The position numbers and the translations under genes were made by a program. Under the pieces are notes generated by a model. It worked only from the letters and a program-made list of their open reading frames with translations, had not been told where the DNA came from and made no database searches. Below are positions 1 to 5,858 of a stretch of DNA of 8,664 nt, piece after piece (the stretch's first letter is position 1; each line of letters opens with the position of its first letter). This DNA comes from an uncultured Clostridia bacterium (GTDB lineage: Bacteria; Bacillota; Clostridia; Oscillospirales; Acutalibacteraceae): positions 1 through 8,664 of the forward strand of contig CALWVC010000058.1 in the NCBI GenBank assembly GCA_944384865.1, in the 5' to 3' direction.

Positions 1-914
1 TCGGAACAGATCAAATTTCCAAAATCATTTTAGGAACCGATAAAAGCGAAGCGTTTTCGAGCCCGGAACAGGCTTATCGGTTTTATGACAGCTATCTTTC
101 TCTGGGCGGTAACTGTTTTGATACTGCCCGGATCTATTCCGGCGGCGCCAGCGAACGGCTTCTGGGCGATTATATCCGGCAGCGCGGCAAACAGGACTTT
201 TATGTCTGCACCAAAGGCGGTTTCCCGGATATGACCGTCTCGCCGCCCGCCGCACGGCTCTCCTGTGAAACGCTGCATGATGACTGCACCGTCAGCCTGC
301 AGGCGCTGGGAATCGATTGTATCGACCTGTATTGGCTACACCGCGACGATCCGCAGATTCCGGCGGGCACAATCATCGAAGCACTCAACCGGCTGCAAAA
401 AGCCGGCATGATCCGGCAGTTCGGCGCTTCGAACTGGACAGCCCGGCGCATCAACGAAGCAAACGCTTATGCCGCCTCTCACGGGCTGGACGGCTTTTGC
501 GCCAGCCAGATCCAGTGGAGCGCTGCGCGTACCGACGATGCGCGATACGGCGATTACCGGCTGGAGTTCATGACAGCGGCGGAATATGCGGCATATCTGC
601 AAAACGGTCTTCCGGTATTTGCATATGCGCCCGCTGCCGGCGGATTTTTCAGCAAGCTCGACGAATCCGGCGCAGAAGGGCTGTCTGAAAAACTGAAAAA
701 CCGCTTTTACAGCCCGGAAAACGCCGCTGTCTTACCAAAGCTGCAGGCTTTTGCCCGGCAATACGGCTGTTCGCTGTCGGTGGCGGTTTTAGCCTATATC
801 TATCACAACCGGCTGCCCGGCGCAATCATCACCGGCACGAAAAACCCAAACCGGCTGCGGGAAACTTTCGAGGTGTGCGCACTGCGCTGCCCGCCTTTTG
901 ATTTTAATATTTAA
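1..914 (+). CDS. Aldo/keto reductase, 5' end outside the window
   Basis: This is an NAD(P)H-dependent oxidoreductase of the aldo/keto reductase superfamily, a cytosolic TIM-barrel enzyme that reduces carbonyl groups on sugars, aldehydes or related compounds. The reading frame is open from base 3, giving 303 visible residues to the TAA at 912-914; family members are usually about 300-340 residues, so little is missing. The full catalytic tetrad can be read: Asp40 and Tyr45 in FDTARIY, Lys71 in CTKGGF and His113 in LYWLHRDDP (numbering from the first visible codon). Later segments also fit the family: FGASNW, ASQIQWS, VFAYAPAAGGF, and near the C-terminus IITGTKNPNRL, which is the usual cofactor-binding region. 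An ATG at 231 lies inside the barrel, after three of the tetrad residues, and is not the start. The gene is followed after 52 bases by a small gene on the same strand. The substrate cannot be told from sequence. The family call is firm. Confidence 0.93.
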   Translation, partial: GTDQISKIILGTDKSEAFSSPEQAYRFYDSYLSLGGNCFDTARIYSGGASERLLGDYIRQRGKQDFYVCTKGGFPDMTVSPPAARLSCETLHDDCTVSLQALGIDCIDLYWLHRDDPQIPAGTIIEALNRLQKAGMIRQFGASNWTARRINEANAYAASHGLDGFCASQIQWSAARTDDARYGDYRLEFMTAAEYAAYLQNGLPVFAYAPAAGGFFSKLDESGAEGLSEKLKNRFYSPENAAVLPKLQAFARQYGCSLSVAVLAYIYHNRLPGAIITGTKNPNRLRETFEVCALRCPPFDFNI

Positions 915-966
915 TGTATGACCGGCGGCTCTGCTGCAAAACCTATCCTTGAAAGAGGTGATTTCA

Positions 967-1116
967 ATGGATATCTCCAAACAGAGCCCCGAGATTAAAC
1001 AATATTTTGAGTCGCTGCCTGCATCGTTGCAGGAAACACTGATTCAAAGCGGCGCCAAAATCGATTCGCTGGAACAGCTTCAGAAGCTGGCGGCAGAGTT
1101 TCAAAGCAAGCAATAA
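967..1116 (+). CDS. Small acidic helical protein, 49 aa, unknown function
   Basis: This short gene starts at ATG 967 and ends with TAA at 1114-1116. It is preceded by an excellent ribosome binding site, GAGGTGAT at 955-962, which matches eight consecutive bases of the anti-Shine-Dalgarno complement and sits four bases from the ATG. The 49-residue product begins MDISKQSPEIKQYFESLP and ends LAAEFQSKQ. It has no cysteine, no signal peptide and no membrane segment. It reads as two short helices, roughly residues 8-16 and 35-47, around a central QETLIQSGAKI stretch. The pattern SPE-x(3)-YF-x-SLP followed by QE-x(3)-QSG resembles small clostridial proteins of unknown function that I have a general memory of; that resemblance is not verified. 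It may share a transcript with the aldo/keto reductase gene 52 bases upstream, and a terminator follows 11 bases after its stop. The ribosome site, reading frame and terminator make it likely real. Confidence 0.72.
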   Translation: MDISKQSPEIKQYFESLPASLQETLIQSGAKIDSLEQLQKLAAEFQSKQ

Positions 1117-1127
1117 CGCAACCAACC

Positions 1128-1158
1128 GCCCCGATCCTGTATCGGGGCAATCTTTTTT
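1128..1158 (+). terminator. Rho-independent terminator
   Basis: An eight-base-pair perfect stem, GCCCCGAT at 1128-1135 and ATCGGGGC at 1141-1148, closes a CCTGT loop. It is followed by AATC and a run of six T at 1153-1158. It ends the unit formed by the aldo/keto reductase and the 49-residue gene. Confidence 0.9.
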
Positions 1159-1218
1159 CCAACCTTTCCGCATAACCGGTGTCTATCATAGTGAAAGCGC
1201 TTTTAAGGAGGCCGTTGC

Positions 1219-1660
1219 ATGGATGGCGCACACAACAACCGTCATAAGGCCGAAGGACTGGTTACAGCATATGCCGGCCAGATCTATGCCTTTTGCCGCA
1301 AACGCACCGCGTCTTTGCAGGATGCCGAAGATCTGGCGCAGCAAATCTGCCTCCGCCTGTTCTCGGCGCTGTGCGCCAAAGGGCTGCCGGAATATCCGGA
1401 CCGGTTTGTCTTCACCGTGGCGCACAATCAACTGGCCAACTACTACCGCCGCCGGGCTGCTGTTTCGGTTGCTGCGGGGCGATGACCCTCTTTCCAAAGA
1501 AGAACTGGCTTTTTTGGCACAGCGAAATCTGGTGAAAAAAGAGGGCGCCGGCTTTGTTCCCGCCATGATCCGAATCAATAAAGATCAAAACGACCGGCTG
1601 CTGCAGCCGGTATCGCCAGACCGGCAATCCATGCTGCATATGCTGCTGATCGCGCAATAA
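1219..1660 (+). pseudogene. Decayed sigma-70 family factor: region 2 plus out-of-frame C-terminal fragment
   Basis: The first segment (ATG 1219 to TGA 1483-1485, 88 aa) is a sigma-70 region 2. It has LVTAYAGQIYAFCRKRT, then AEDLAQQICLRLFSAL, then FVFTVAHNQLANYYRRR, the usual core-binding and -10-recognition helices. A strong AAGGAGG lies at 1205-1211, seven bases before the ATG. No region 4 (-35 recognition) follows. Instead, another frame is open from about 1460 to TAA 1660 and encodes RGDDPLSKEELAFLAQRNLV followed by KKEGAGFVPAMI. This resembles the winged-helix part of the long C-terminal extension that many clostridial sigma factors of this type carry after region 4. The simplest reading is an intact gene of several hundred codons that lost its middle and its far end, leaving a remnant with a frame change near 1450-1485. 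Alternatives are a functional 88-residue region-2 protein, or a programmed shift; the missing region 4 argues against either making a normal sigma factor. Region 2 is clear; the C-terminal assignment is from memory of the family. Confidence 0.7.
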
Positions 1661-1694
1661 ACCGGTTTCCAAATAAAAACGCATATCTGCTGCG

Positions 1695-1734
1695 CGCCTG
1701 TTAAAAAGCGATATATCTTATAAACCGACAGGCG
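1695..1734. repeat. Inverted repeat in the gene-free stretch after the sigma remnant
   Basis: Perfect seven-base arms, CGCCTGT at 1695-1701 and ACAGGCG at 1728-1734, flank a 26-base A+T-rich loop that contains the palindrome GATATATC at 1710-1717. There is no T-run after either arm, so it is not a standard terminator. The rest of 1661-1770 shows no gene and no convincing promoter. Function is unknown and chance is possible. Confidence 0.3.
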
Positions 1735-1770
1735 GGCCAGAGAAAAAATTTGATCAACAGCCCTTCACCT

Positions 1771-1812
1771 AAAAAGGCCTGAAGAACAATGTTCTTCAGG
1801 CCATAATTTTTT
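1771..1812. terminator. Bidirectional rho-independent terminator between convergent units
   Basis: A 12-base-pair perfect stem, GGCCTGAAGAAC at 1776-1787 and GTTCTTCAGGCC at 1791-1802, closes an AAT loop. On the + strand it is followed by ATAATTTTTT. On the - strand the flanking AAAAA at 1771-1775 gives a T-run directly after the stem. It lies 37 bases beyond the pflB stop, so it mainly ends pflB, and it can also stop transcription coming from the sigma remnant. Confidence 0.93.
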
Positions 1813-1848
1813 CACAGACAGCGCTTTCCCGATATTTGCCGGCTGCTA

Positions 1849-4062
1849 TCAGAATCGCTGGTGGAACGTACGGGAAATCACGTCCATCTGCTGCTCACGG
1901 GTCAGCTTGATAAAGTTGACCGCATAGCCGGATACCCGAATTGTCAGCTGCGGATAATTCTCCGGATGATCCATCGCGTCCAGCAGCGTTTCGCGATTGA
2001 GCACATTGACGTTGATATGATGGCCGCTTTCGGCAAAATACCCGTCCAACAGGCTGACCATATTATCAATTTTCTCGCTGCCGCCTTTTCCCAGCGCAGC
2101 GGGCACAATCGAGAAGGTATAAGAGATCCCGTCTTCACTGTAGTCATAAGGCAGCTTTGCCACTGATAACATCGATGCCACACAGCCGTTGGTATCTCGC
2201 CCGTGCATCGGGTTGGCCCCCGGGGCAAACGGCTGGCGGTATTTCCGGCCGTCGGGTGTATTACCGGTCTTTTTGCCGTATGCAACATTGGAGGTAATGG
2301 TCAAAATCGACATCGTAGTCTTAGCGCCGCGATAAGAATGCTGACGGCTCAGCTTCTTCATAAACATTTTAACCACATACACTGCGATATCGTCTACCCG
2401 CGGATCATTATTGCCAAATTTGGGATAATCGCCCTCCGTCTGATAATCCACCACCAGACCCCGCTCATCCCGAACAGGCGTCACCTTGGCATATTTGATC
2501 GCCGACAGCGAATCGGCCACTACCGACAATCCGGCGATACCGCAAGCCTGGGTGCGCAGAATCTCTTCATCGTGCAGCGCCATCTGCAGTTTTTCGTAAC
2601 AATATTTATCATGCATATAATGAATGATGTTCAAACTGTCCATATACGTCTTTGCCAGCCAGTCGCAGATGGCCTCAAACTTCTCTAAAACATCTTCATA
2701 TGCAAGCACATTGCCCCGAACCCCCAACAGCTTCGGCGCCACCTGCTCGCCGGAAATTTCATCCCGGCCGCCGTTGATGGCATACAGCAACGCCTTGGCC
2801 AAATTGGCCCGGGCGCCGAAAAACTGCATCTGCTTGCCTACCCGCATGGCGGATACGCAGCAGGCAATCGCGTAATCGTCGCCGAATTTCGCGCGCATCA
2901 GATCATCGTTTTCATATTGAATCGACGAGGTTTCGATCGAAATCTTCGCACAGTAATTCTTGAAATTTTCGGGCAGCTTATCCGACCATAAGACGGTCAG
3001 ATTCGGTTCAGGCGCCGGTCCCAGGTTTTGCAGCGTGTGCAAAAACCGGTAGCTCATCTTGGTGACCATATGCCGCCCGTCGGTCGTCAGCCCACCGATG
3101 GACTCGGTCACCCAGGTCGGATCTCCGGAAAACAGCTCGTCATATTCCGGCGTCCGCAGGAATTTTACCAGCCGGAGTTTGATAATAAACTGGTCTACAA
3201 ACGATTGAATCTCCTGCTCGGTATACCGGCCCGCCCGCAGATCATATTCGGCATAAATATCCAAAAACGTCGAGGTACGTCCCAGGCTCATCGCCGCGCC
3301 GTTTTGCTCTTTGACCGCAGCCAGATAAGCAAAATACAGCCACTGAATCGCTTCTTTTGTATCCTGCGCCGGCGCCGAAATATCATAACCATAGGAAGCG
3401 GCCATCGCTTTCAGATCCTGCAGCGCCCGGATCTGTTCGGAAAGCTCCTCCCTGGCGCGGATGGTATCATCATTCATATAAGAATTGACGCAATGGGCTT
3501 TGGCCTGTTTTTTATTTTCGATCAGGTAATCCACGCCGTATAACGGAACACGGCGATAATCGCCGATGATCCGGCCGCGGCCGTAAGCATCGGGCAAACC
3601 TGTGATAATACCGGAATGCCGGGCGCGCTTGATCTCGTCTGTATACACATCAAACACACCGTCGTTATGTGTCTTGCGATATTGAAATACCCGCTCTACT
3701 TCCGGATCCATCTGCCGGCCGTAAGCCTCCAGGGATTTGCGAACCATGCGAATACCGCCGAAAGGCATGATCGCCCGCTTCAGCGGCGCGTCTGTCTGCA
3801 GCCCGACGATACTTTCATTCTCCCGGTCGATATAGCCGGGCGCATGAGAGGTAATCGTGGAAATCGTCTTTTCATCAATATCCAGCACCCCACCGGCCGC
3901 ACGCTCCTGCGCCATCAGGTCTTTGACCCGGTCCCACACCGCCAGTGTCTGTGCCGTCGGCGGCGTCAAAAAGCGCTCGTCGCCGTCATACGGCGTATAG
4001 TTGCGAATAATAAAATCCCGCGTATCGATTTTTTTGTTCCAGTTTCCTTCATTAAACGTCAT
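1849..4062 (-). CDS. pflB: Pyruvate formate-lyase (formate C-acetyltransferase)
   Basis: This cytosolic glycyl radical enzyme converts pyruvate and CoA into acetyl-CoA and formate during anaerobic sugar fermentation. The product is 737 residues, close to the 760 of the E. coli enzyme. The adjacent active-site cysteines are Cys401-Cys402 in IACCVSAMRVGKQMQFFGAR. The radical-bearing glycine is Gly712 in RVSGYAV, 25 residues from the C-terminus, as in E. coli. The N-terminal part NEGNWNKKIDTRDFIIRNYT and the GRGRIIGDYRRVPLYGVDYL segment are also typical. The start is ATG 4062 because the family begins there and a purine-rich site, AAAGGAAAGGG, lies just upstream; an in-frame ATG at 4164 adds 34 residues foreign to the family. 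The gene needs an activating radical-SAM enzyme (PflA); none lies downstream, where a terminator and a convergent remnant are found. Upstream by 163 bases is the dCMP deaminase gene on the same strand. All key residues are present, so it should be active. Confidence 0.98.
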   Translation of the reverse strand: MTFNEGNWNKKIDTRDFIIRNYTPYDGDERFLTPPTAQTLAVWDRVKDLMAQERAAGGVLDIDEKTISTITSHAPGYIDRENESIVGLQTDAPLKRAIMPFGGIRMVRKSLEAYGRQMDPEVERVFQYRKTHNDGVFDVYTDEIKRARHSGIITGLPDAYGRGRIIGDYRRVPLYGVDYLIENKKQAKAHCVNSYMNDDTIRAREELSEQIRALQDLKAMAASYGYDISAPAQDTKEAIQWLYFAYLAAVKEQNGAAMSLGRTSTFLDIYAEYDLRAGRYTEQEIQSFVDQFIIKLRLVKFLRTPEYDELFSGDPTWVTESIGGLTTDGRHMVTKMSYRFLHTLQNLGPAPEPNLTVLWSDKLPENFKNYCAKISIETSSIQYENDDLMRAKFGDDYAIACCVSAMRVGKQMQFFGARANLAKALLYAINGGRDEISGEQVAPKLLGVRGNVLAYEDVLEKFEAICDWLAKTYMDSLNIIHYMHDKYCYEKLQMALHDEEILRTQACGIAGLSVVADSLSAIKYAKVTPVRDERGLVVDYQTEGDYPKFGNNDPRVDDIAVYVVKMFMKKLSRQHSYRGAKTTMSILTITSNVAYGKKTGNTPDGRKYRQPFAPGANPMHGRDTNGCVASMLSVAKLPYDYSEDGISYTFSIVPAALGKGGSEKIDNMVSLLDGYFAESGHHINVNVLNRETLLDAMDHPENYPQLTIRVSGYAVNFIKLTREQQMDVISRTFHQRF

Positions 4063-4225
4063 CTTTTGCCCTTTCCTTTCAGCGAACCCGTTCGGCCGCC
4101 TGCTTTCAATTCTGTTGTGGTCGCCTGCAGGTCTGCGCGTCAGACAAACACCATCCGAAAGCAACTGTTTTCAGGATTTGATGCATACCCGAATCTGCGC
4201 ACGCCGTAAGCCGAGATCCTACCGA
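4063..4225 (-). other. Gene-free spacer upstream of pflB
   Basis: This 163-base stretch separates the dCMP deaminase stop from the pflB start. It holds a small hairpin, GTCTG at 4131-4135 and CAGAC at 4141-4145, and the palindrome CCTGCAGG at 4125-4132, partly overlapping it. No T-run follows the hairpin on the - strand, so I see no terminator for the deaminase gene. I also found no pair of -35/-10 boxes good enough to call a pflB promoter. Either pflB is co-transcribed with the deaminase gene, or its promoter departs from the standard consensus. The in-frame codons 4063-4164 are judged non-coding. Confidence 0.45.
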
Positions 4226-4723
4226 TCAATACCCGGTCGAACCGCTGAGCGAATCGTCGTTAAACACCCAGTCGCGTACAAGGATCTCGGTAAATTCCGT
4301 GGGCGTATTCCGCACCACTACCCGGTCGATCCCGGCATTGATAATCATTCGTTTGCACATCGCACAGGAATCAGCGTTCGGTACCAATTCGCCGGTTTTG
4401 ACCTCTACGCCCACCAGATACAACACGCCGCCGATCATCTCCTGCCGAGAGGCTGAGATAATACAGTTGGCTTCGGCATGTACTGAACGGCACATTTCAT
4501 ATCGCTCGCCTCTTGGAATCTGATGCTTGTCCCGCAGACATTCTCCCAGGTCGATACAGTTTTTTCTGCCCCGGGGCGCGCCGGTATAACCGGTAGCCAC
4601 AATTTGATCGTATTTTACGATAATCGCGCCGTAATTGCGGCGCAGACAGGTTCCGCGCTCGGCAACCGTCTGCGCAATATCCAGATAATAATTGGTTTTG
4701 TCTGTTCTTCCCACCTGTTCCAA
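4226..4723 (-). CDS. Deoxycytidylate (dCMP) deaminase, ComEB-like
   Basis: This cytosolic zinc enzyme deaminates dCMP to dUMP, the substrate of thymidylate synthase. The product is about 165 residues. Counting from the TTG at 4723, the N-terminal part RTDKTNYYLDIAQTVAERGT leads to TGYTGAPRGRKNC at 44-56, the family signature. The zinc and catalytic motif HAEAN has ligand His82 and proton-shuttling Glu84, and Cys120 and Cys123 in SCAMC complete the zinc site. The residue before Cys120 is Ser where most relatives have Pro. The start is uncertain. GTG 4732 sits too close to the only ribosome site (AGGGGTG). TTG 4723 is well spaced at five bases. GTG 4714 would begin directly at GRTDK, nearest the usual family start. 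A promoter (TTGCAA, 17 bp, TAGAAT) lies 40-70 bases upstream, and a candidate NrdR box covers the leader. Gene and product are firm; the start codon is not. Confidence 0.93.
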   Translation of the reverse strand: MEQVGRTDKTNYYLDIAQTVAERGTCLRRNYGAIIVKYDQIVATGYTGAPRGRKNCIDLGECLRDKHQIPRGERYEMCRSVHAEANCIISASRQEMIGGVLYLVGVEVKTGELVPNADSCAMCKRMIINAGIDRVVVRNTPTEFTEILVRDWVFNDDSLSGSTGY

Positions 4724-4731
4724 ACCGCACA

Positions 4732-4747
4732 CCCCTATATATTGTGA
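4732..4747 (-). promoter_or_regulatory. Candidate NrdR box in the dCMP deaminase leader
   Basis: Read on the - strand, this is TCACAATATATAGGGG. It matches 13 of 16 positions of the published NrdR box consensus acaCwAtATaTwGtgt, including all ten core positions CwAtATaTwG. It lies just downstream of the expected transcription start and touches the ribosome binding site. NrdR represses ribonucleotide reductase genes, and a dCMP deaminase gene belongs to the same dNTP pathway. Against it: NrdR boxes usually occur in pairs about 31-32 bp apart, and no good second box is seen at that distance. Confidence 0.4.
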
Positions 4748-4761
4748 TTTGTGTTGAGTTC

Positions 4762-4790
4762 ATTCTACACCATATTGCGATTTATTGCAA
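4762..4790 (-). promoter_or_regulatory. Sigma-A-type promoter for the dCMP deaminase gene
   Basis: On the - strand the -35 box TTGCAA (4790-4785) is separated by exactly 17 bases from the -10 box TAGAAT (4767-4762). Each differs from consensus at two or fewer positions. The expected start point near 4755 gives a leader of about 30 bases to the TTG start. Confidence 0.75.
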
Positions 4791-4791
4791 T
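4774..4791. repeat. Two ATTGCRAT direct repeats, 10-bp period, over the -35 box
   Basis: ATTGCGAT at 4774-4781 and ATTGCAAT at 4784-4791 differ by one base and repeat on one helical turn. They cover the -35 box and upstream spacer of the leftward promoter. ATTGCAAT is itself palindromic. The spacing would suit a DNA-binding regulator, but eight-base A+T-rich repeats can arise by chance. Confidence 0.3.
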
Positions 4792-4843
4792 AGGCATTTT
4801 CATAAAATTTCAGGAACTTTTTCTTTTAAAAGTGTTCAAAATA

Positions 4844-4852
4844 TGATATAAT
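4844..4852 (+). promoter_or_regulatory. Extended -10 promoter for the rsmA operon
   Basis: TGATATAAT is a perfect extended -10 element: TG, one base, then the TATAAT consensus at 4847-4852. The -35 position holds only a weak TTTTAA (4824-4829), which an extended -10 commonly compensates for. Transcription should begin near 4859, leaving a leader of about 140 bases before rsmA. Confidence 0.75.
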
Positions 4853-4870
4853 AACCGCAAAAGCGGTTAT
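4851..4870. promoter_or_regulatory. Perfect 20-bp dyad at the rsmA operon start site
   Basis: Eight-base arms ATAACCGC (4851-4858) and GCGGTTAT (4863-4870) flank AAAA. The dyad begins inside the -10 box and spans the expected transcription start. The RNA would begin within its loop and could not form the hairpin, so a DNA operator for a dimeric regulator is the better reading. The regulator is not in the window. Confidence 0.5.
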
Positions 4871-4877
4871 GATCCGC

Positions 4878-4973
4878 TGTACGGCGCATGGTTCTATGCA
4901 CCGCTACACACCGAAAGACGACCGCGAACATCTGCAAGCATGCCGTATCGCTGTTCGCGGTGCGGCACGGCAT
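4878..4973 (+). ncRNA. Structured leader RNA upstream of rsmA
   Basis: The roughly 140-base leader holds clear folding potential. A first hairpin at 4878-4908 pairs TGTA-CGG-GCAT with ATGC-CCG-TACA around a GGTTCT loop, with one mismatch and one bulge. A second is a perfect ten-base stem, ACCGCGAACA (4921-4930) with TGTTCGCGGT (4952-4961). Within its 21-base loop, ATGCCGT (4940-4946) can pair with ACGGCAT (4967-4973) outside it, making either a pseudoknot or a competing fold. The segment ends about 27 bases before the TTG start of rsmA and has no T-run, so control of translation is more likely than transcription termination. I do not recognise a known RNA family. An in-frame ATG at 4869 exists, but the resulting 44-residue extension is not part of the protein family. 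Confidence 0.4.
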
Positions 4974-5000
4974 TCTGTAAAAAAGGCAGGCGACAAACGA

Positions 5001-5858
5001 TTGGACCAACTGACCAATATCGGCTTTATCAAACAGCTGTTGTCCTCCTTTGGATTTTCATTCTCCAAACAGATGGGGCAAAACTTTCTAATCAATCCGT
5101 CGGTCTGCCCGAAAATGGCGGAGCTGTCCGGCTGCGACGGCATCGGCGTGTTGGAAATTGGTCCCGGCATCGGCGTGTTGACCGTGCAGCTGGCACAACG
5201 GGCAAAAAAGGTGGTCGCCCTGGAGTTGGACCGGCGGCTGCAGCCGATTCTAAACGTAACTCTGAAAGAAACCGACAATGTATCGGTCATCTTCGGCGAT
5301 GTGTTAAAAACCGATCTTGCGGCGCTGTTACAGGAACAATTTGGCGATCTGCCGGTCGTCGTCTGCGCCAATCTGCCCTATTATATTACTTCGCCGGTAC
5401 TGATGGCGCTGTTGGAGCAGCAGCTTTCCATTAGGCGCATTACCGTTATGGTACAGAAAGAAGCCGCCCAGCGCATCTGCGCGCAGCCGGGCACCAGACA
5501 ATGCGGCGCGATCACGGTCACTGTACACTGCTACAGCACCCCGAAACTGCAGTTTTATGTAGAACGCGGTTCGTTTCTGCCCGCGCCCAATGTGGACTCT
5601 GCCGTCATCACGCTGGACTGTAAGCATCCACCGGAAAATGCCGGCTGCGATCAGGCGCTGTTTGGCAGAATTGTCCGGGCAGCATTCGCGCAACGCCGCA
5701 AGCAGCTGGCTAACGCATTGTCCGCCGGACTGCACATCGACAAACAACAGGCTGCGGCATTGATCAAACAATGCGGCCTGCCGCCGGCGGTTCGGGCAGA
5801 AGAGCTGACGCTGGCAGATTTCAAACAGCTATGTCATTGTATGGAGGAAACAGACTGA
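5001..5858 (+). CDS. rsmA: 16S rRNA (adenine1518-N6/adenine1519-N6)-dimethyltransferase
   Basis: RsmA (KsgA) uses S-adenosylmethionine to dimethylate two adjacent adenines in helix 45 at the 3' end of 16S rRNA, a late step of 30S subunit assembly. The product is 285 residues, the usual length. Motif I for cofactor binding is EIGPGIGVLT (Glu52 onward), the acidic end of the next strand is ALELD, and the catalytic motif IV is NLPYYITSP (Asn124-Tyr127). The C-terminal half has LPAPNVDSAV and RAAFAQRRKQLANAL, both characteristic. The TTG at 5001 is chosen because the family begins MDxLTNIG here; the ribosome site is a modest AGGCAGG, ten bases upstream. An upstream ATG at 4869 would add 44 unrelated residues. 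The gene leads an apparent operon with the membrane protein gene and rsmE, driven by the extended -10 promoter at 4844-4852. Its TGA stop overlaps the next ATG by one base. Loss of this enzyme typically gives kasugamycin resistance. The identification is firm. Confidence 0.97.
   Translation: MDQLTNIGFIKQLLSSFGFSFSKQMGQNFLINPSVCPKMAELSGCDGIGVLEIGPGIGVLTVQLAQRAKKVVALELDRRLQPILNVTLKETDNVSVIFGDVLKTDLAALLQEQFGDLPVVVCANLPYYITSPVLMALLEQQLSIRRITVMVQKEAAQRICAQPGTRQCGAITVTVHCYSTPKLQFYVERGSFLPAPNVDSAVITLDCKHPPENAGCDQALFGRIVRAAFAQRRKQLANALSAGLHIDKQQAAALIKQCGLPPAVRAEELTLADFKQLCHCMEETD

Noticed and set aside
1165..1189. Promoter for the sigma remnant (TATCAT at 1184-1189)
   Set aside because: No acceptable -35 box lies at 16-18 bases, so the match is too weak to call.
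4063..4164. N-terminal extension of 34 codons on pflB (ATG at 4164)
   Set aside because: The extra residues are Arg-rich and unlike the family. The ATG at 4062 has its own purine-rich ribosome site and matches the normal N-terminus.
1861..4209. Several open frames of 80-200 codons on the + strand across the pflB region
   Set aside because: They lie antisense to pflB, which has a complete conserved protein with all catalytic residues. Their translations show no domain, and they follow the codon structure of pflB in mirror image.
4869..5000. N-terminal extension of 44 codons on rsmA (ATG at 4869)
   Set aside because: The extension is not in the family, the ATG lies only about ten bases from the expected transcription start, inside the dyad, and the segment is better explained as a folded leader.
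5771..5857. Earlier ATG for the membrane protein, inside rsmA
   Set aside because: It would overlap conserved rsmA coding sequence by 88 bases, whereas ATG 5858 has a GGAGG site and a standard stop/start overlap.
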